Positions 54,683-62,642 of a DNA stretch of 64,000 nt are shown in pieces (the stretch's first letter is position 1; every line of letters starts with the position of its first letter). Under the pieces are notes generated by a model. It saw nothing but the letters and a program-made list of their open reading frames with translations. It had not been told where the DNA came from and did no database searches. This stretch comes from Pseudomonadota bacterium (GTDB lineage: Bacteria; Pseudomonadota; Gammaproteobacteria; Xanthomonadales; Xanthomonadaceae): positions 248,001 through 312,000 of the forward strand of contig JAFECB010000017.1 of NCBI GenBank assembly GCA_018242365.1. Direction: 5' to 3'. Position numbers and translations under genes: made by a program.

Positions 54683-56518
54683 ATGAGCGCCGACACCTCT
54701 CTCGCATCCCCGTTCACCGCCTTTGGCTTGCCCGAGCCCCTGCTCGCCGCGTTGCGCGATGTCGGTTACGAATCGCCCAGCCCGATCCAGGCGGCCACGA
54801 TCCCGCCTTTGATGGAAGGCCGCGACGTCATCGGCCAGGCCCAGACCGGCACCGGCAAGACCGCCGCGTTCGCCCTGCCCGCGCTGGCCAAGCTCGACCC
54901 GACGCCCGGCAAGCCACAAGTGTTGGTGCTGGCGCCCACGCGCGAATTGGCAATCCAGGTGGCGGAAGCGTTCCAGACCTACGCCAAGCACATTCCCGGT
55001 TTCCAGATCCTGCCGATCTATGGCGGCCAGGGCTACGGCCCGCAATTGCACGCGCTGCGCCGCGGCGTGCATGTCGTCGTCGGCACCCCGGGCCGGGTGA
55101 TCGACCACCTCTCACGCGGCACGCTGGATCTGTCGCAATTGAAGATGCTGGTGCTCGACGAAGCCGACGAAATGCTGCGCATGGGCTTCATCGACGATGT
55201 CGAGACCGTGCTCAAGAGCACGCCAGACACTCGCCAGGTCGCGCTGTTCTCGGCCACCATGCCGCCGCCGATCCGGCGCATCGCCAAGACCCACCTGCGC
55301 GAGCCGGTGGAGATCGCGATCCAGTCGCAAACCACCACCGCCGCCAGCATCCGCCAGCGCTACTGGATGGTCAGCGGGATCAACAAGCTCGACGCACTGA
55401 CCCGGATCATGGAGGCAGAGCCGTTCGAGGCGATGATCGTGTTCGCCCGCACCAAGATGGCCACCGAGGAACTGGCGGACAAGCTGGCGGCACGCGGCTT
55501 TGCCGCTGCCGCGATCAATGGTGATGTCGAGCAGAAGACCCGCGAACGCACCATCCAGCGCTTGAAGGATGGCCAGATCGACATCCTGGTTGCCACCGAC
55601 GTCGCCGCGCGCGGGCTGGACGTGGAACGCATCAGCCATGTACTGAACTACGACATCCCCTACGACACCGAAAGCTACGTCCACCGTATCGGCCGCACCG
55701 GCCGTGCCGGGCGCAGCGGCGAGGCGATCCTGTTCGTGGCCCCGCGTGAACGCGGCATGCTGCGGGCGATCGAGCGGGCCACCCGCCAGACCATCGAGGC
55801 GATGACCCTGCCCAGCGTCGATGCCGTCAATGCACGGCGGGTCGGGAAATTCATCGAGAAGATCGACTCGGCGCTCGGCAGCGACGAGCTGACCGTGTTC
55901 CGCGAATTGGTGGAACGCTTCGAGAACGAGAAGAATGTGCCGATGGTGGAGATCGCCGCGGCGCTGGCCAAATTGGTGCAGGGCAAGACGCCTTTGCTGC
56001 TGCCGCAGCCGGCCAAGCCGGAACGCGGCTTCGAGCCGCTGCCCGACCGCCGCACCCGCGACGATGGCAAGCCGGAACGTGCACGCAAATCGATGCGCGA
56101 TGAAGACCGCCCGCACCCGGCCAGCGGCGCAGCGATGGACCCGGCCGATGCCCGTCCGCAGCGCAGCAAGGCACCCGCCAAGCCGCGCGGCCAAGCCAAT
56201 CCCGATGTCGACATGCAGACCTACCGGATCGAAGTCGGCCATCGCCATGGTGTGCAGCCCGGCAATATTGTTGGTGCAATCGCCAATGAGGCTGACCTCG
56301 ACAGTGGCTACATCGGCCGCATCGACATCCGTGACGACCACACCTTGGTCGATCTGCCCGACGGGATGCCGGCGGAACTGCTCACCCACTTGAAAAAAGT
56401 GCGCGTGGTCGGACAGGCGCTGCGCATGCGCCTGGCGACCGACGAGGATCGCGACGCCCCCCGTGGCAAGCGCAGCTTTACCCCGCAACGTCACCGCAAG
56501 CCAACAAGGCGCAAGTGA
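54683..56518 (+). CDS. deaD: DEAD-box RNA helicase DeaD/CsdA
   Basis: A 611-residue ATP-dependent RNA helicase. Motifs: Q motif (YESPSPIQAATIP), I (AQTGTGKT), Ia (PTRELAIQ), II (LDEADEML), III (SATMP), V (ATDVAARGLDV), VI (HRIGRTGRAGR). The C-terminus has a DbpA-type RNA-binding domain (YRIEVGHRHGVQPGNIVGAIANEA) after an Arg/Pro/Lys-rich linker, as in DeaD. It helps ribosome assembly and mRNA decay in the cold. The start MSADTSLASPF is chosen by family similarity. Confidence 0.94.
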   Translation: MSADTSLASPFTAFGLPEPLLAALRDVGYESPSPIQAATIPPLMEGRDVIGQAQTGTGKTAAFALPALAKLDPTPGKPQVLVLAPTRELAIQVAEAFQTYAKHIPGFQILPIYGGQGYGPQLHALRRGVHVVVGTPGRVIDHLSRGTLDLSQLKMLVLDEADEMLRMGFIDDVETVLKSTPDTRQVALFSATMPPPIRRIAKTHLREPVEIAIQSQTTTAASIRQRYWMVSGINKLDALTRIMEAEPFEAMIVFARTKMATEELADKLAARGFAAAAINGDVEQKTRERTIQRLKDGQIDILVATDVAARGLDVERISHVLNYDIPYDTESYVHRIGRTGRAGRSGEAILFVAPRERGMLRAIERATRQTIEAMTLPSVDAVNARRVGKFIEKIDSALGSDELTVFRELVERFENEKNVPMVEIAAALAKLVQGKTPLLLPQPAKPERGFEPLPDRRTRDDGKPERARKSMRDEDRPHPASGAAMDPADARPQRSKAPAKPRGQANPDVDMQTYRIEVGHRHGVQPGNIVGAIANEADLDSGYIGRIDIRDDHTLVDLPDGMPAELLTHLKKVRVVGQALRMRLATDEDRDAPRGKRSFTPQRHRKPTRRK

Positions 56519-56574
56519 TCCCGGATTCGCCGCGCTCTATCAGCAGGCGATGGGCGCGCGTGGACCGAGACCGA

Positions 56575-56727
56575 TCAGAACGGCCACGGCCAGTGCATCA
56601 GCGGCGCCAGGAACCAGTACGCCGCCACCAGGGCCAGCAGCCAGAACGCCAGTTTGAGCACGGCATCAACGACCTTGATCGCCAGCCAGACGCCCAACAC
56701 GATGAGCACGATCGCGATCAGGCTCAC
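56575..56727 (-). CDS. Small membrane protein, 50 residues
   Basis: A short gene with a GTG start and GAGG 8 bases upstream. Nearly the whole product is hydrophobic: an N-terminal segment (SLIAIVLIVLGVWLAI), a short polar hinge (KVVDAVLK), a second helix (LAFWLLALVAAYWFLAP) and an aromatic end (HWPWPF). A two-helix membrane protein is expected. Reading frame, start signal and composition fit a real gene, but I know no function. It is convergent with deaD and lies ~90 bases downstream of wecA on the same strand. Confidence 0.6.
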   Translation of the reverse strand: MSLIAIVLIVLGVWLAIKVVDAVLKLAFWLLALVAAYWFLAPLMHWPWPF

Positions 56728-56818
56728 CTGACCAGCCTCGTCGTGGCCAAGCGGCCATCCGGCAGACCGGATCGAAATTCAATGGCCGTACACGCCCGCC
56801 GGGCAATTGCCCTCGGCC

Positions 56819-57955
56819 TCATGGCGTGCCGTCGGAGTCTTCGGACACCGGTATCGCCAACGCATCTTCTTCATCAAGGCGCTGCCCGGATGCATGTCCA
56901 CGCAGCGCCCGGAAGAATGCGATGGCGCGCTGTTTGCGCCGTGTGAGCGCATACCAGCCAACACACATGGCGAGATACAGCGCCAGCAGCACGACACCGG
57001 GTATGCCGACGTGCAGCGACAGCATGACGATGAGTCCGCAGGCGACACTGAAGAACATCAGGGTGAGCGCGGCCCGGGTCGGCCCGAAGCCGGCTTCGCA
57101 CATCAAATGATGGATATGGTCACGATCCGCCGCGAATGGCGAACGCCGCTCCTGCAGGCGGCGAACGATCAGCACCAGGCAGTCCATCACCGGGATCGGC
57201 AGCAACCACAGGGCCAGCACCGGATTGACCGGGTACTGCGGGTTCTGGGTCAGGCGCAGGCTGACCCAGATGATCACCAGTCCCAGCAGGCCGCTGCCTG
57301 CATCCCCCAGGAACACCTTGGCCCGCTCGCGCCACGGCAGGCGCAGGTTCCAGAACAGGAAGCCCGCCAATGCCCCGCACAGCACCGAGGTGCGCGCCGC
57401 CAGCTGCACATTGCCCGCGTCTATCGCGACGATGGTCAACAGCAGCAGCGCCGCCAGTCCCAGCATGCCGGCCAAACCATCGATGCCGTCGATCATGTTC
57501 ATCGCATTGATCACGCCGACGGTGACAAACACGGTCGCCGGCAACGAGAACCAACCCAGCGAGAACGATTCGACGCCGAACACGCTGCCCAACTGCCCGA
57601 CTTGCACCCCGCCCCAGCGCACGATCACGACCGCCGCCGCCGCCTGCACGAAGATGCGCCAGTACCAGCGCAAGTCGTACAAGTCGTCGTACAGGCCCAC
57701 CGCCACCAGCATCACGCTTGCGGTGCAGAAGGCGAGCATGCCGGGGCCGTCGGCCTGGACCACGAAGAACGCGGTCAGGCAACCAATCAGGATGCCGAGA
57801 CCGCCGATCACCGGGGTCGGAACGGCATGGTCCTTGCGCCCGGACGGGCGATCCAGCAAGCCGAATCGGCTGGCCACGGGTTGCAGCAGCCACAGCAACA
57901 CCGCCGTGATCAGAAATGCCGTTGCCGCAGCAGTTGGATCGAATCCCTTCAGCAC
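56819..57955 (-). CDS. wecA: Undecaprenyl-phosphate GlcNAc-1-phosphate transferase (WecA/MraY family)
   Basis: A polyprenyl-phosphate sugar-1-phosphate transferase with about 10-11 membrane helices; it starts O-antigen or related glycan synthesis on the lipid carrier. Motifs: NMIDGIDGLAG (Mg-binding Asp pair), VFLGDAGSGLLG, and RDHIHHLM (HIHH loop). The C-terminal tail of ~40 residues (acidic, DEEDALAIPVSEDSD) is extra compared with E. coli WecA. No O-antigen genes are seen nearby. Confidence 0.88.
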   Translation of the reverse strand: MLKGFDPTAAATAFLITAVLLWLLQPVASRFGLLDRPSGRKDHAVPTPVIGGLGILIGCLTAFFVVQADGPGMLAFCTASVMLVAVGLYDDLYDLRWYWRIFVQAAAAVVIVRWGGVQVGQLGSVFGVESFSLGWFSLPATVFVTVGVINAMNMIDGIDGLAGMLGLAALLLLTIVAIDAGNVQLAARTSVLCGALAGFLFWNLRLPWRERAKVFLGDAGSGLLGLVIIWVSLRLTQNPQYPVNPVLALWLLPIPVMDCLVLIVRRLQERRSPFAADRDHIHHLMCEAGFGPTRAALTLMFFSVACGLIVMLSLHVGIPGVVLLALYLAMCVGWYALTRRKQRAIAFFRALRGHASGQRLDEEDALAIPVSEDSDGTP

Positions 57956-58082
57956 ACAGCCCCCGTCGCCGCCAGGACTTTCCCTGCGGCGGCGCCAAGT
58001 CTAGACCAGACCCGCCCTGTTACGCATCCCCGGAACACGCGCCTGCCCTCTGTCGCGCCTTCCATCGGGAACGGCTGTGATC

Positions 58083-58109
58083 TGCAGGAGCGCACCGCAG
58101 GGGCGCGAT
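58083..58109. repeat. Single REP unit after tcdA
   Basis: One unit (TGCAGGAGCGCACCGC...GCGCGAT) directly abuts the TGA stop of tcdA, with no base between. Its tip is GCAG instead of GTAG. It lacks an inverted partner, unlike the other REPs in the window. Confidence 0.85.
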
Positions 58110-58892
58110 TCACCGCAACAACAGCTCCATCGCCTTCCCCACCGCCGCAAACGCAAACGCGCCGGTGACGTGAGTGGCCGCACCGAGGCCGGCACCACAA
58201 TCCAGCTTCAAGGCTTCGTCCTTGCCGAGTTGCGGACGCAGGCCGCAGACGCTGCCATCCGCTTGCGGGTAGCGCACGTTCTCCAATGAATACACCGCCG
58301 GTACGCCGAAATAGCGGTCGTGGTTCTTCGGGAAGTTGAACTCGCCCCGCAGCTTCTTGCGGATCAGCGACAACATTGCATCGTGTTCGGTCCGCGACAG
58401 ATCGCGCACGCGGATCTGGGTGACGTCGCTGCGGCCACCGGCCGAGCCGACGGTGATGATCGGCTGCTTGCGGCGACGGCAGTAGGCGATCATCTCGACC
58501 TTGCTGCGGAAGCTGTCGCAGGCGTCCAGTACCAGGCTCACGGGCGTCCCCAGCAACGCGTCGAGATTGGATGGTGTCAGGAACTGCGCCTTCATTTCCA
58601 GTTCGATGCGCGGATTGATCGCACGGCAGCGCTCGCCCATGGCCTCGACCTTGGCACGCCCGTACTGGCCCTCCAGCGCAGGCAGTTGGCGATTGGTATT
58701 GGACACGCAAAGATCATCGGCATCGATCAGGGTCAGCTTGCCCACCCCACTGCGTGCCAATGCTTCCACCGCCCACGAGCCGACACCACCGATGCCGACC
58801 ACGGTGACATGGCTGGCGGCCAATCGGGTCAGTGCGCCCATGCCATACAGGCGGTCGATACCGCCGAAACGATTCGAAACTGTCGCATCCAT
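58110..58892 (-). CDS. tcdA: tRNA threonylcarbamoyladenosine dehydratase
   Basis: An E1-like (ThiF/MoeB) ATP-dependent enzyme that closes t6A37 of tRNA to its cyclic form (ct6A). The adenylation motif is VVGIGGVGSWAVEALARSG, followed by the Asp/Arg site (DADDLCVSNTNRQLPA) and DACDSFRSKVEMIAYC. The end (GAAGTHVTGAFAFAAVGKAM-like: CGAGLGAATHVTGAFAFAA) matches TcdA/CsdL. 260 residues, normal length. The promoter region is shared with the hairpin element at 58918. Confidence 0.93.
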   Translation of the reverse strand: MDATVSNRFGGIDRLYGMGALTRLAASHVTVVGIGGVGSWAVEALARSGVGKLTLIDADDLCVSNTNRQLPALEGQYGRAKVEAMGERCRAINPRIELEMKAQFLTPSNLDALLGTPVSLVLDACDSFRSKVEMIAYCRRRKQPIITVGSAGGRSDVTQIRVRDLSRTEHDAMLSLIRKKLRGEFNFPKNHDRYFGVPAVYSLENVRYPQADGSVCGLRPQLGKDEALKLDCGAGLGAATHVTGAFAFAAVGKAMELLLR

Positions 58893-58917
58893 CTCGCAAG
58901 TCTAGCGACGTCGCTAC

Positions 58918-59048
58918 GGCAACGCTGATTTATCAGCGTTGCTTGCCAACCATGGACGGTCGGCCGCGGATCGATCACCGAAGTGATTGATCCGCACACG
59001 TCGCTTCCGGGCATGTACCGGAAGCGGCGTGTGCTGACAAGCATTCCC
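58918..59048 (+). repeat. Multi-hairpin intergenic element, copy 2
   Basis: The second copy of the element at 40347-40500. H1 58918-58943 (GGCAACGCTGA stem, TTTA loop), H2 58945-58964 (GCCAACC/GGTCGGC, one mismatch, loop ATGGAC), H3 58966-58995 (GCGGATC and ATCAC stems, CGAA loop), H4 58999-59029 (CGTCGCTTCCGG stem, loop GCATGTA). The end AGCATT-CCCC is shared with copy 1, but copy 2 lacks the fifth hairpin. It lies between divergent tcdA and phaR. Confidence 0.8.
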
Positions 59049-59125
59049 CCCACGGCACCTGCGTGGCCCAGCGGCATCGACAACAAGCCACGCCGTGATC
59101 GAAATCTCGCCACCCCTACATTGAC

Positions 59126-59170
59126 GGTTGCAACCCTTGTTGCGCTGCGCCATGCTGCACGCAGCGCAAC
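59126..59170. promoter_or_regulatory. TGC-rich dyads upstream of phaR, possible PhaR operator
   Basis: A perfect palindrome GGTTGCAACC (59126-59135) and a larger inverted repeat GTTGCGCTGCG (59139-59149) / CGCAGCGCAAC (59160-59170) lie 16-60 bases before the phaR start. PhaR repressors are known to bind TGC-rich dyads and to repress their own gene. A TTGACG at 59121 could be a -35 box, but the -10 box is not clear. Confidence 0.55.
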
Positions 59171-59185
59171 TAGAGTCTTTGCTCG

Positions 59186-59680
59186 ATGTCCTCGAACCGC
59201 GTCATCAAGAAATATCCGAACCGGCGTCTCTACGACACCGAGATTTCCAGCTACATCACCATCGAGGACGTGCGCCAGTTGATCGTCGATGGCGAGACCC
59301 TGGAAGTGCGCGACGCCAAGACCGGCGAGGACCTGACCCGGCAGGTGCTGCTGCAGATCATCACCGAGCACGAACAGGAAGGGCAGCCGATGTTGTCCAC
59401 CCAGCTGCTGAGCCAGCTGATCCGCTTCTACGGTGATTCATTGCAGGGCTTCATGGGCAATTATCTGGAACGCTCGATGCAACTGTTCCTCGAACAGCAG
59501 CAGCAGTTCCGCCAGCAGATGGGCGGCATGCTCGGGCAGACCCCGTGGACCATGCTGAACCAGCTCACCGAGCGCAACATGGCGCTGTGGAAGGACTTCC
59601 AGCACAACCTCGGCAGCGGGCTGGGCAGCGCCACGGCCAGCAGGCAGACCGCAGGCAAGGATCCGCGCAAGCCGCGCTGA
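59186..59680 (+). CDS. phaR: Polyhydroxyalkanoate synthesis repressor PhaR
   Basis: A 164-residue regulator that senses PHA granules: it binds DNA when no polymer is present and moves to the granule surface when polymer accumulates. The N-terminal DNA-binding domain is clear (RVIKKYPNRRLYDTEISSYITIEDVRQLI), followed by the accumulation-regulator repeats (LLSQLIRFYGDSLQGFMGNYLE) and a Gln-rich helix. Likely targets are phasin genes and itself. phaB is 19 kb upstream in the window. Confidence 0.93.
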   Translation: MSSNRVIKKYPNRRLYDTEISSYITIEDVRQLIVDGETLEVRDAKTGEDLTRQVLLQIITEHEQEGQPMLSTQLLSQLIRFYGDSLQGFMGNYLERSMQLFLEQQQQFRQQMGGMLGQTPWTMLNQLTERNMALWKDFQHNLGSGLGSATASRQTAGKDPRKPR

Positions 59681-59703
59681 GCTGAATCGATCCCGATTGA
59701 AAA

Positions 59704-59730
59704 GGAACGGGCCTGTTACGGCCCGTTTTC
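59704..59730. terminator. Bidirectional terminator between phaR and M48 gene
   Basis: AACGGGCC (59706-59713) pairs with GGCCCGTT (59720-59727). T follows on the plus strand and there are A/T-rich flanks on both sides. The position between two convergent genes, 24 bases after phaR and 14 bases after the M48 stop, suits both. Confidence 0.8.
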
Positions 59731-59743
59731 CATGGATGAGAGT

Positions 59744-60634
59744 TCAGTGCGCCTGCGCCGCCGGCCCACCCGCCGACTTGCAGAAGCGCTGGCGATACTG
59801 CTCCGCTTTAGGCATCAGCGATTCGAGATCGTGGATGCGAGTGCCGGCGCTCGGGTGGGTCGATGCAAACTCGGGGGGTGCCTGGCCTGCGGTGTTGGAA
59901 TCCATTCGTTGCCATAGCGGGATCGCCTGCTGCGGATCGAAGCACGCCGCTGCCGCCAGCATCAGGCCCAACTCGTCGGCCTGGGTTTCCTGGCTGCGAG
60001 CATAGGGCAAGGCACTGCCGAAGCCGTATGCCGACATCACCGTCCGCAAGGTGCCCTGATCCATGCCACTGGCGGCTCCGGCGACCTGACCGAGTTGCTC
60101 CAGCTTGCCGCGCGTCATCCGCTGCGCGCCGTGACGCAGCAGTGCGTGTGAAATCTCGTGCCCCATCACCACCGCGATCGCGTCATCGTTTTGCGCCACC
60201 GGCAGCAGGCCGGTGTAGACCGCCATCTTGCCGCCCGGCAGGCAGAACGCGTTGACCTGATCCGATTGCAGCACGCTGACCGCCCAATCAAACGTCTTCT
60301 CGATGTGGCTGGCCTGCATGCCGTGTTCAGCCGCCAATGCATCCGACACTTCCGGGATCACTGCGATCAGGCGATCGGCGACATTGCGCACCCGCACGGA
60401 TTCCTGCGCATCGGCGGGCAGCGGGTGCTCCTGCTGCAGCACTTCGCGATAGGCCTGCAGGCCCAGTGTTTTTTCCTGTTCGGGCGAGATGCTGCGATCA
60501 ATCACCACCGTGGTCCCGGTCAACGGATCGACGCTGCGATTCGAATACCAATACCAAGCCGCGTAAAGCCCGAACAGCACCAGCACCCACAGGCGCAATC
60601 CACCCCTGCGACGTCCGACCGGATTCTGATTCAT
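59744..60634 (-). CDS. M48 family metallopeptidase, membrane-anchored
   Basis: A 296-residue zinc peptidase of the LoiP/BepA/HtpX-related M48 group. One N-terminal transmembrane helix (LWVLVLFGLYAAWYWY) anchors it to the inner membrane with the domain in the periplasm. The active site is VVMGHEISHALLRHGAQR (HExxH), and the third ligand Glu is in SQETQADELGLML. FCLPGGKMAVYTGLL is the usual strand before it. It likely degrades misfolded envelope proteins. Confidence 0.9.
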   Translation of the reverse strand: MNQNPVGRRRGGLRLWVLVLFGLYAAWYWYSNRSVDPLTGTTVVIDRSISPEQEKTLGLQAYREVLQQEHPLPADAQESVRVRNVADRLIAVIPEVSDALAAEHGMQASHIEKTFDWAVSVLQSDQVNAFCLPGGKMAVYTGLLPVAQNDDAIAVVMGHEISHALLRHGAQRMTRGKLEQLGQVAGAASGMDQGTLRTVMSAYGFGSALPYARSQETQADELGLMLAAAACFDPQQAIPLWQRMDSNTAGQAPPEFASTHPSAGTRIHDLESLMPKAEQYRQRFCKSAGGPAAQAH

Positions 60635-60695
60635 CGTCCCCTCTCATCGTCCTTCACTGATTGAAGCTGCTGTCTGTCGATTCACGCAGTCTGCA

Positions 60696-62633
60696 TCAAA
60701 GCTGGCGCACCAGCCGAAAACCGACCCGACCGTTGGTATTGTCAACGCCGCCGGCAACCCGCCATGCCGAGCGCGCCTGCTCCGGCGCGCTGGCCCAGGA
60801 ACCGCCGCGATACATGCGCGTGCGGCAGCCGGGATTGGCCCAGGCCGCGCCATTCGAAGGCGCACGCCGGTAGCCCTTGTGCCAGCAATCGGCCACCCAT
60901 TCGCTGACATTGCCATCCATGTCGTACAGGCCGAAGGCATTGCGCTCGAAGCTGCCGACCGGGGCCGGCCCCCACCAGCCATCGCCGTAACCGACTGCGG
61001 CATTGTTCCAGCGCAGGCCACGCGGTGAGACATCCTTGCTGCCGGCAAAGTTGTCGACCATCGGCGGTGGCGGCCCATCGCCCCACGGGAAGCGCCCTTG
61101 CCCACCTGCGCGCAGGCCGTATTCGAATTCTGCTTCGCTGGGCAAGCGATAGTGGGCTCCGGTCTGCTCGGTCAACCAAGCCGCATAGGCCTCGGCATCC
61201 CACGCGGTGACATGGACAACCGGCATGTTGCCCGCCGCCGGCTGACCGTCGTAACCGGAACGCCAATCGACCCCGCTTACGCGCGCGAAGTTGCCGCTGC
61301 GCACGTCGTAGATCATCGAGTGGCCGCGCTGGGTGGCACGCGTCCTGTAACCCGTGGCTTGCACGAAACGGCGGAACTCATCCACCGTGACCTCGTGCCG
61401 CGTCATCGCGAACCCGCGCGCGAAATCCACCCGATGTTGCGGCTGTTCGTCGGCAGAGGCATCCGGCTCATTCGTCGCCGCGCCCATCAGGAAGGAGCCA
61501 TACGGCAACACCACCAGCGACGGCCCGCGACCACCGTCTTTCATCTCATCGCTGGATACTTCCCGTGGCCGGAATGCGCCGTAGTGGCTGACCAGATCGA
61601 TACGCTCGCGCAGTGCCACCGGCGCGCGATCTCCGGGACGCGCAACCCGCAACATCTCCGCCAGACGCTCGCGGGCAAACTGCAGTCCGGCCGGATCGGC
61701 CAAGGCCATCATCCCGGCATCGCCGAGCTTGCGGAGAAACTCCACCCGCGTCGCCTCGATCCGGGCCCGCGCCACCGCCATGACCTGCGCATCGCCGCGC
61801 ACGTGCTGGGCACGCGCAAGCGTCACGTAGGCCCCGTCGAAGTCACCGGCCCAGGCCCGCGATTGCGCACGCGCGACCAATACCGCCTCGACCGCCGCGA
61901 TGCCCTGCCCGCCTCCGACCTGCTGCGGCCACAACGCCTGCGCCGCACGGAACTTCGCCAGCGCACCGTTCAGCGTATCCAGCTGTCCGGCACGCAGCAG
62001 CCGATACCCTTCGGCGACGAGATCGAAGGCACGCTCGGCACGATCCACCTTGCCCAGAAAGTCCTGCACCTCGGCAAGCTGCGGCCACAACGTGCGCAGC
62101 ACCGTGCCCATGCGCTGCGCATAACGCAACGAGGCCGGATCCGCGCTTGCCTCCAGTGCGATATTCGCCTGCGCCAGCAATGCCGCCCGAGCGCGATCCA
62201 GCTGCGCCGCATCGTCCTTGTTGTCCGGCTCCAGCTTGCGCAGGGCCATCAACAGCGGGATGGCCGAATGTCCGGTTTCAAACAGGTCGCCCTTCGCCAG
62301 TGCCCGTCGCGCTTCCGCACGCGTGCGCTCGGGACGCTCGATAACGACCTCGGGCAAGCTCCAGCTCAGCACGTCGGCCAAGGCATCGTCGCCACGGATG
62401 TTGACCGCACCTTGCTGGCGCGCAGGTGTCGTTGACGGCTTGCTCGCGGTCGCAGGCCTGGCAGGCACGGGGGCCGGTGGCGGCTTGCGTCCGCAGGCCG
62501 CGACCAAGGCAATCATGGCGATGAGGAGCACGCGACAGCGCAAACGCCAACTCCACGGGAACGCATCGCCCGGCTGCGATGCACCTCGTGAAGGTAGGGC
62601 ATGGGCCAGCCATCGGCAACCGCAGCCCTTCAT
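60696..62633 (-). CDS. SUMF1/formylglycine-generating-enzyme-like lipoprotein
   Basis: A 645-residue protein. A hydrophobic segment ends in a lipobox (IALVAAC), so it is probably a lipoprotein with ~45 residues before the Cys if ATG 62633 is the start. The middle (~100-370) is helical, TPR-like. The C-terminal ~270 residues are an FGE-sulfatase (SUMF1/PvdO) domain: GSFLMGAATNE, TRHEVTVDEFRRF, YRLPSEAEFEYGLRAG, GNVSEWVADCW, RMYRGGSW and the end VGFRLVR. The two active-site Cys of true formylglycine enzymes are not evident, so it may be a structural or binding version. The start is uncertain because it would leave only 9 bases to rnd. Confidence 0.8.
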   Translation of the reverse strand: MKGCGCRWLAHALPSRGASQPGDAFPWSWRLRCRVLLIAMIALVAACGRKPPPAPVPARPATASKPSTTPARQQGAVNIRGDDALADVLSWSLPEVVIERPERTRAEARRALAKGDLFETGHSAIPLLMALRKLEPDNKDDAAQLDRARAALLAQANIALEASADPASLRYAQRMGTVLRTLWPQLAEVQDFLGKVDRAERAFDLVAEGYRLLRAGQLDTLNGALAKFRAAQALWPQQVGGGQGIAAVEAVLVARAQSRAWAGDFDGAYVTLARAQHVRGDAQVMAVARARIEATRVEFLRKLGDAGMMALADPAGLQFARERLAEMLRVARPGDRAPVALRERIDLVSHYGAFRPREVSSDEMKDGGRGPSLVVLPYGSFLMGAATNEPDASADEQPQHRVDFARGFAMTRHEVTVDEFRRFVQATGYRTRATQRGHSMIYDVRSGNFARVSGVDWRSGYDGQPAAGNMPVVHVTAWDAEAYAAWLTEQTGAHYRLPSEAEFEYGLRAGGQGRFPWGDGPPPPMVDNFAGSKDVSPRGLRWNNAAVGYGDGWWGPAPVGSFERNAFGLYDMDGNVSEWVADCWHKGYRRAPSNGAAWANPGCRTRMYRGGSWASAPEQARSAWRVAGGVDNTNGRVGFRLVRQL

Positions 62634-62642
62634 AATGCTCGG

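Noticed and set aside
56807-58168. 453-codon plus-strand open frame opposite wecA
   Set aside because: wecA on the minus strand has all family motifs; the plus-strand product is Gln/His/Arg-rich without homology.
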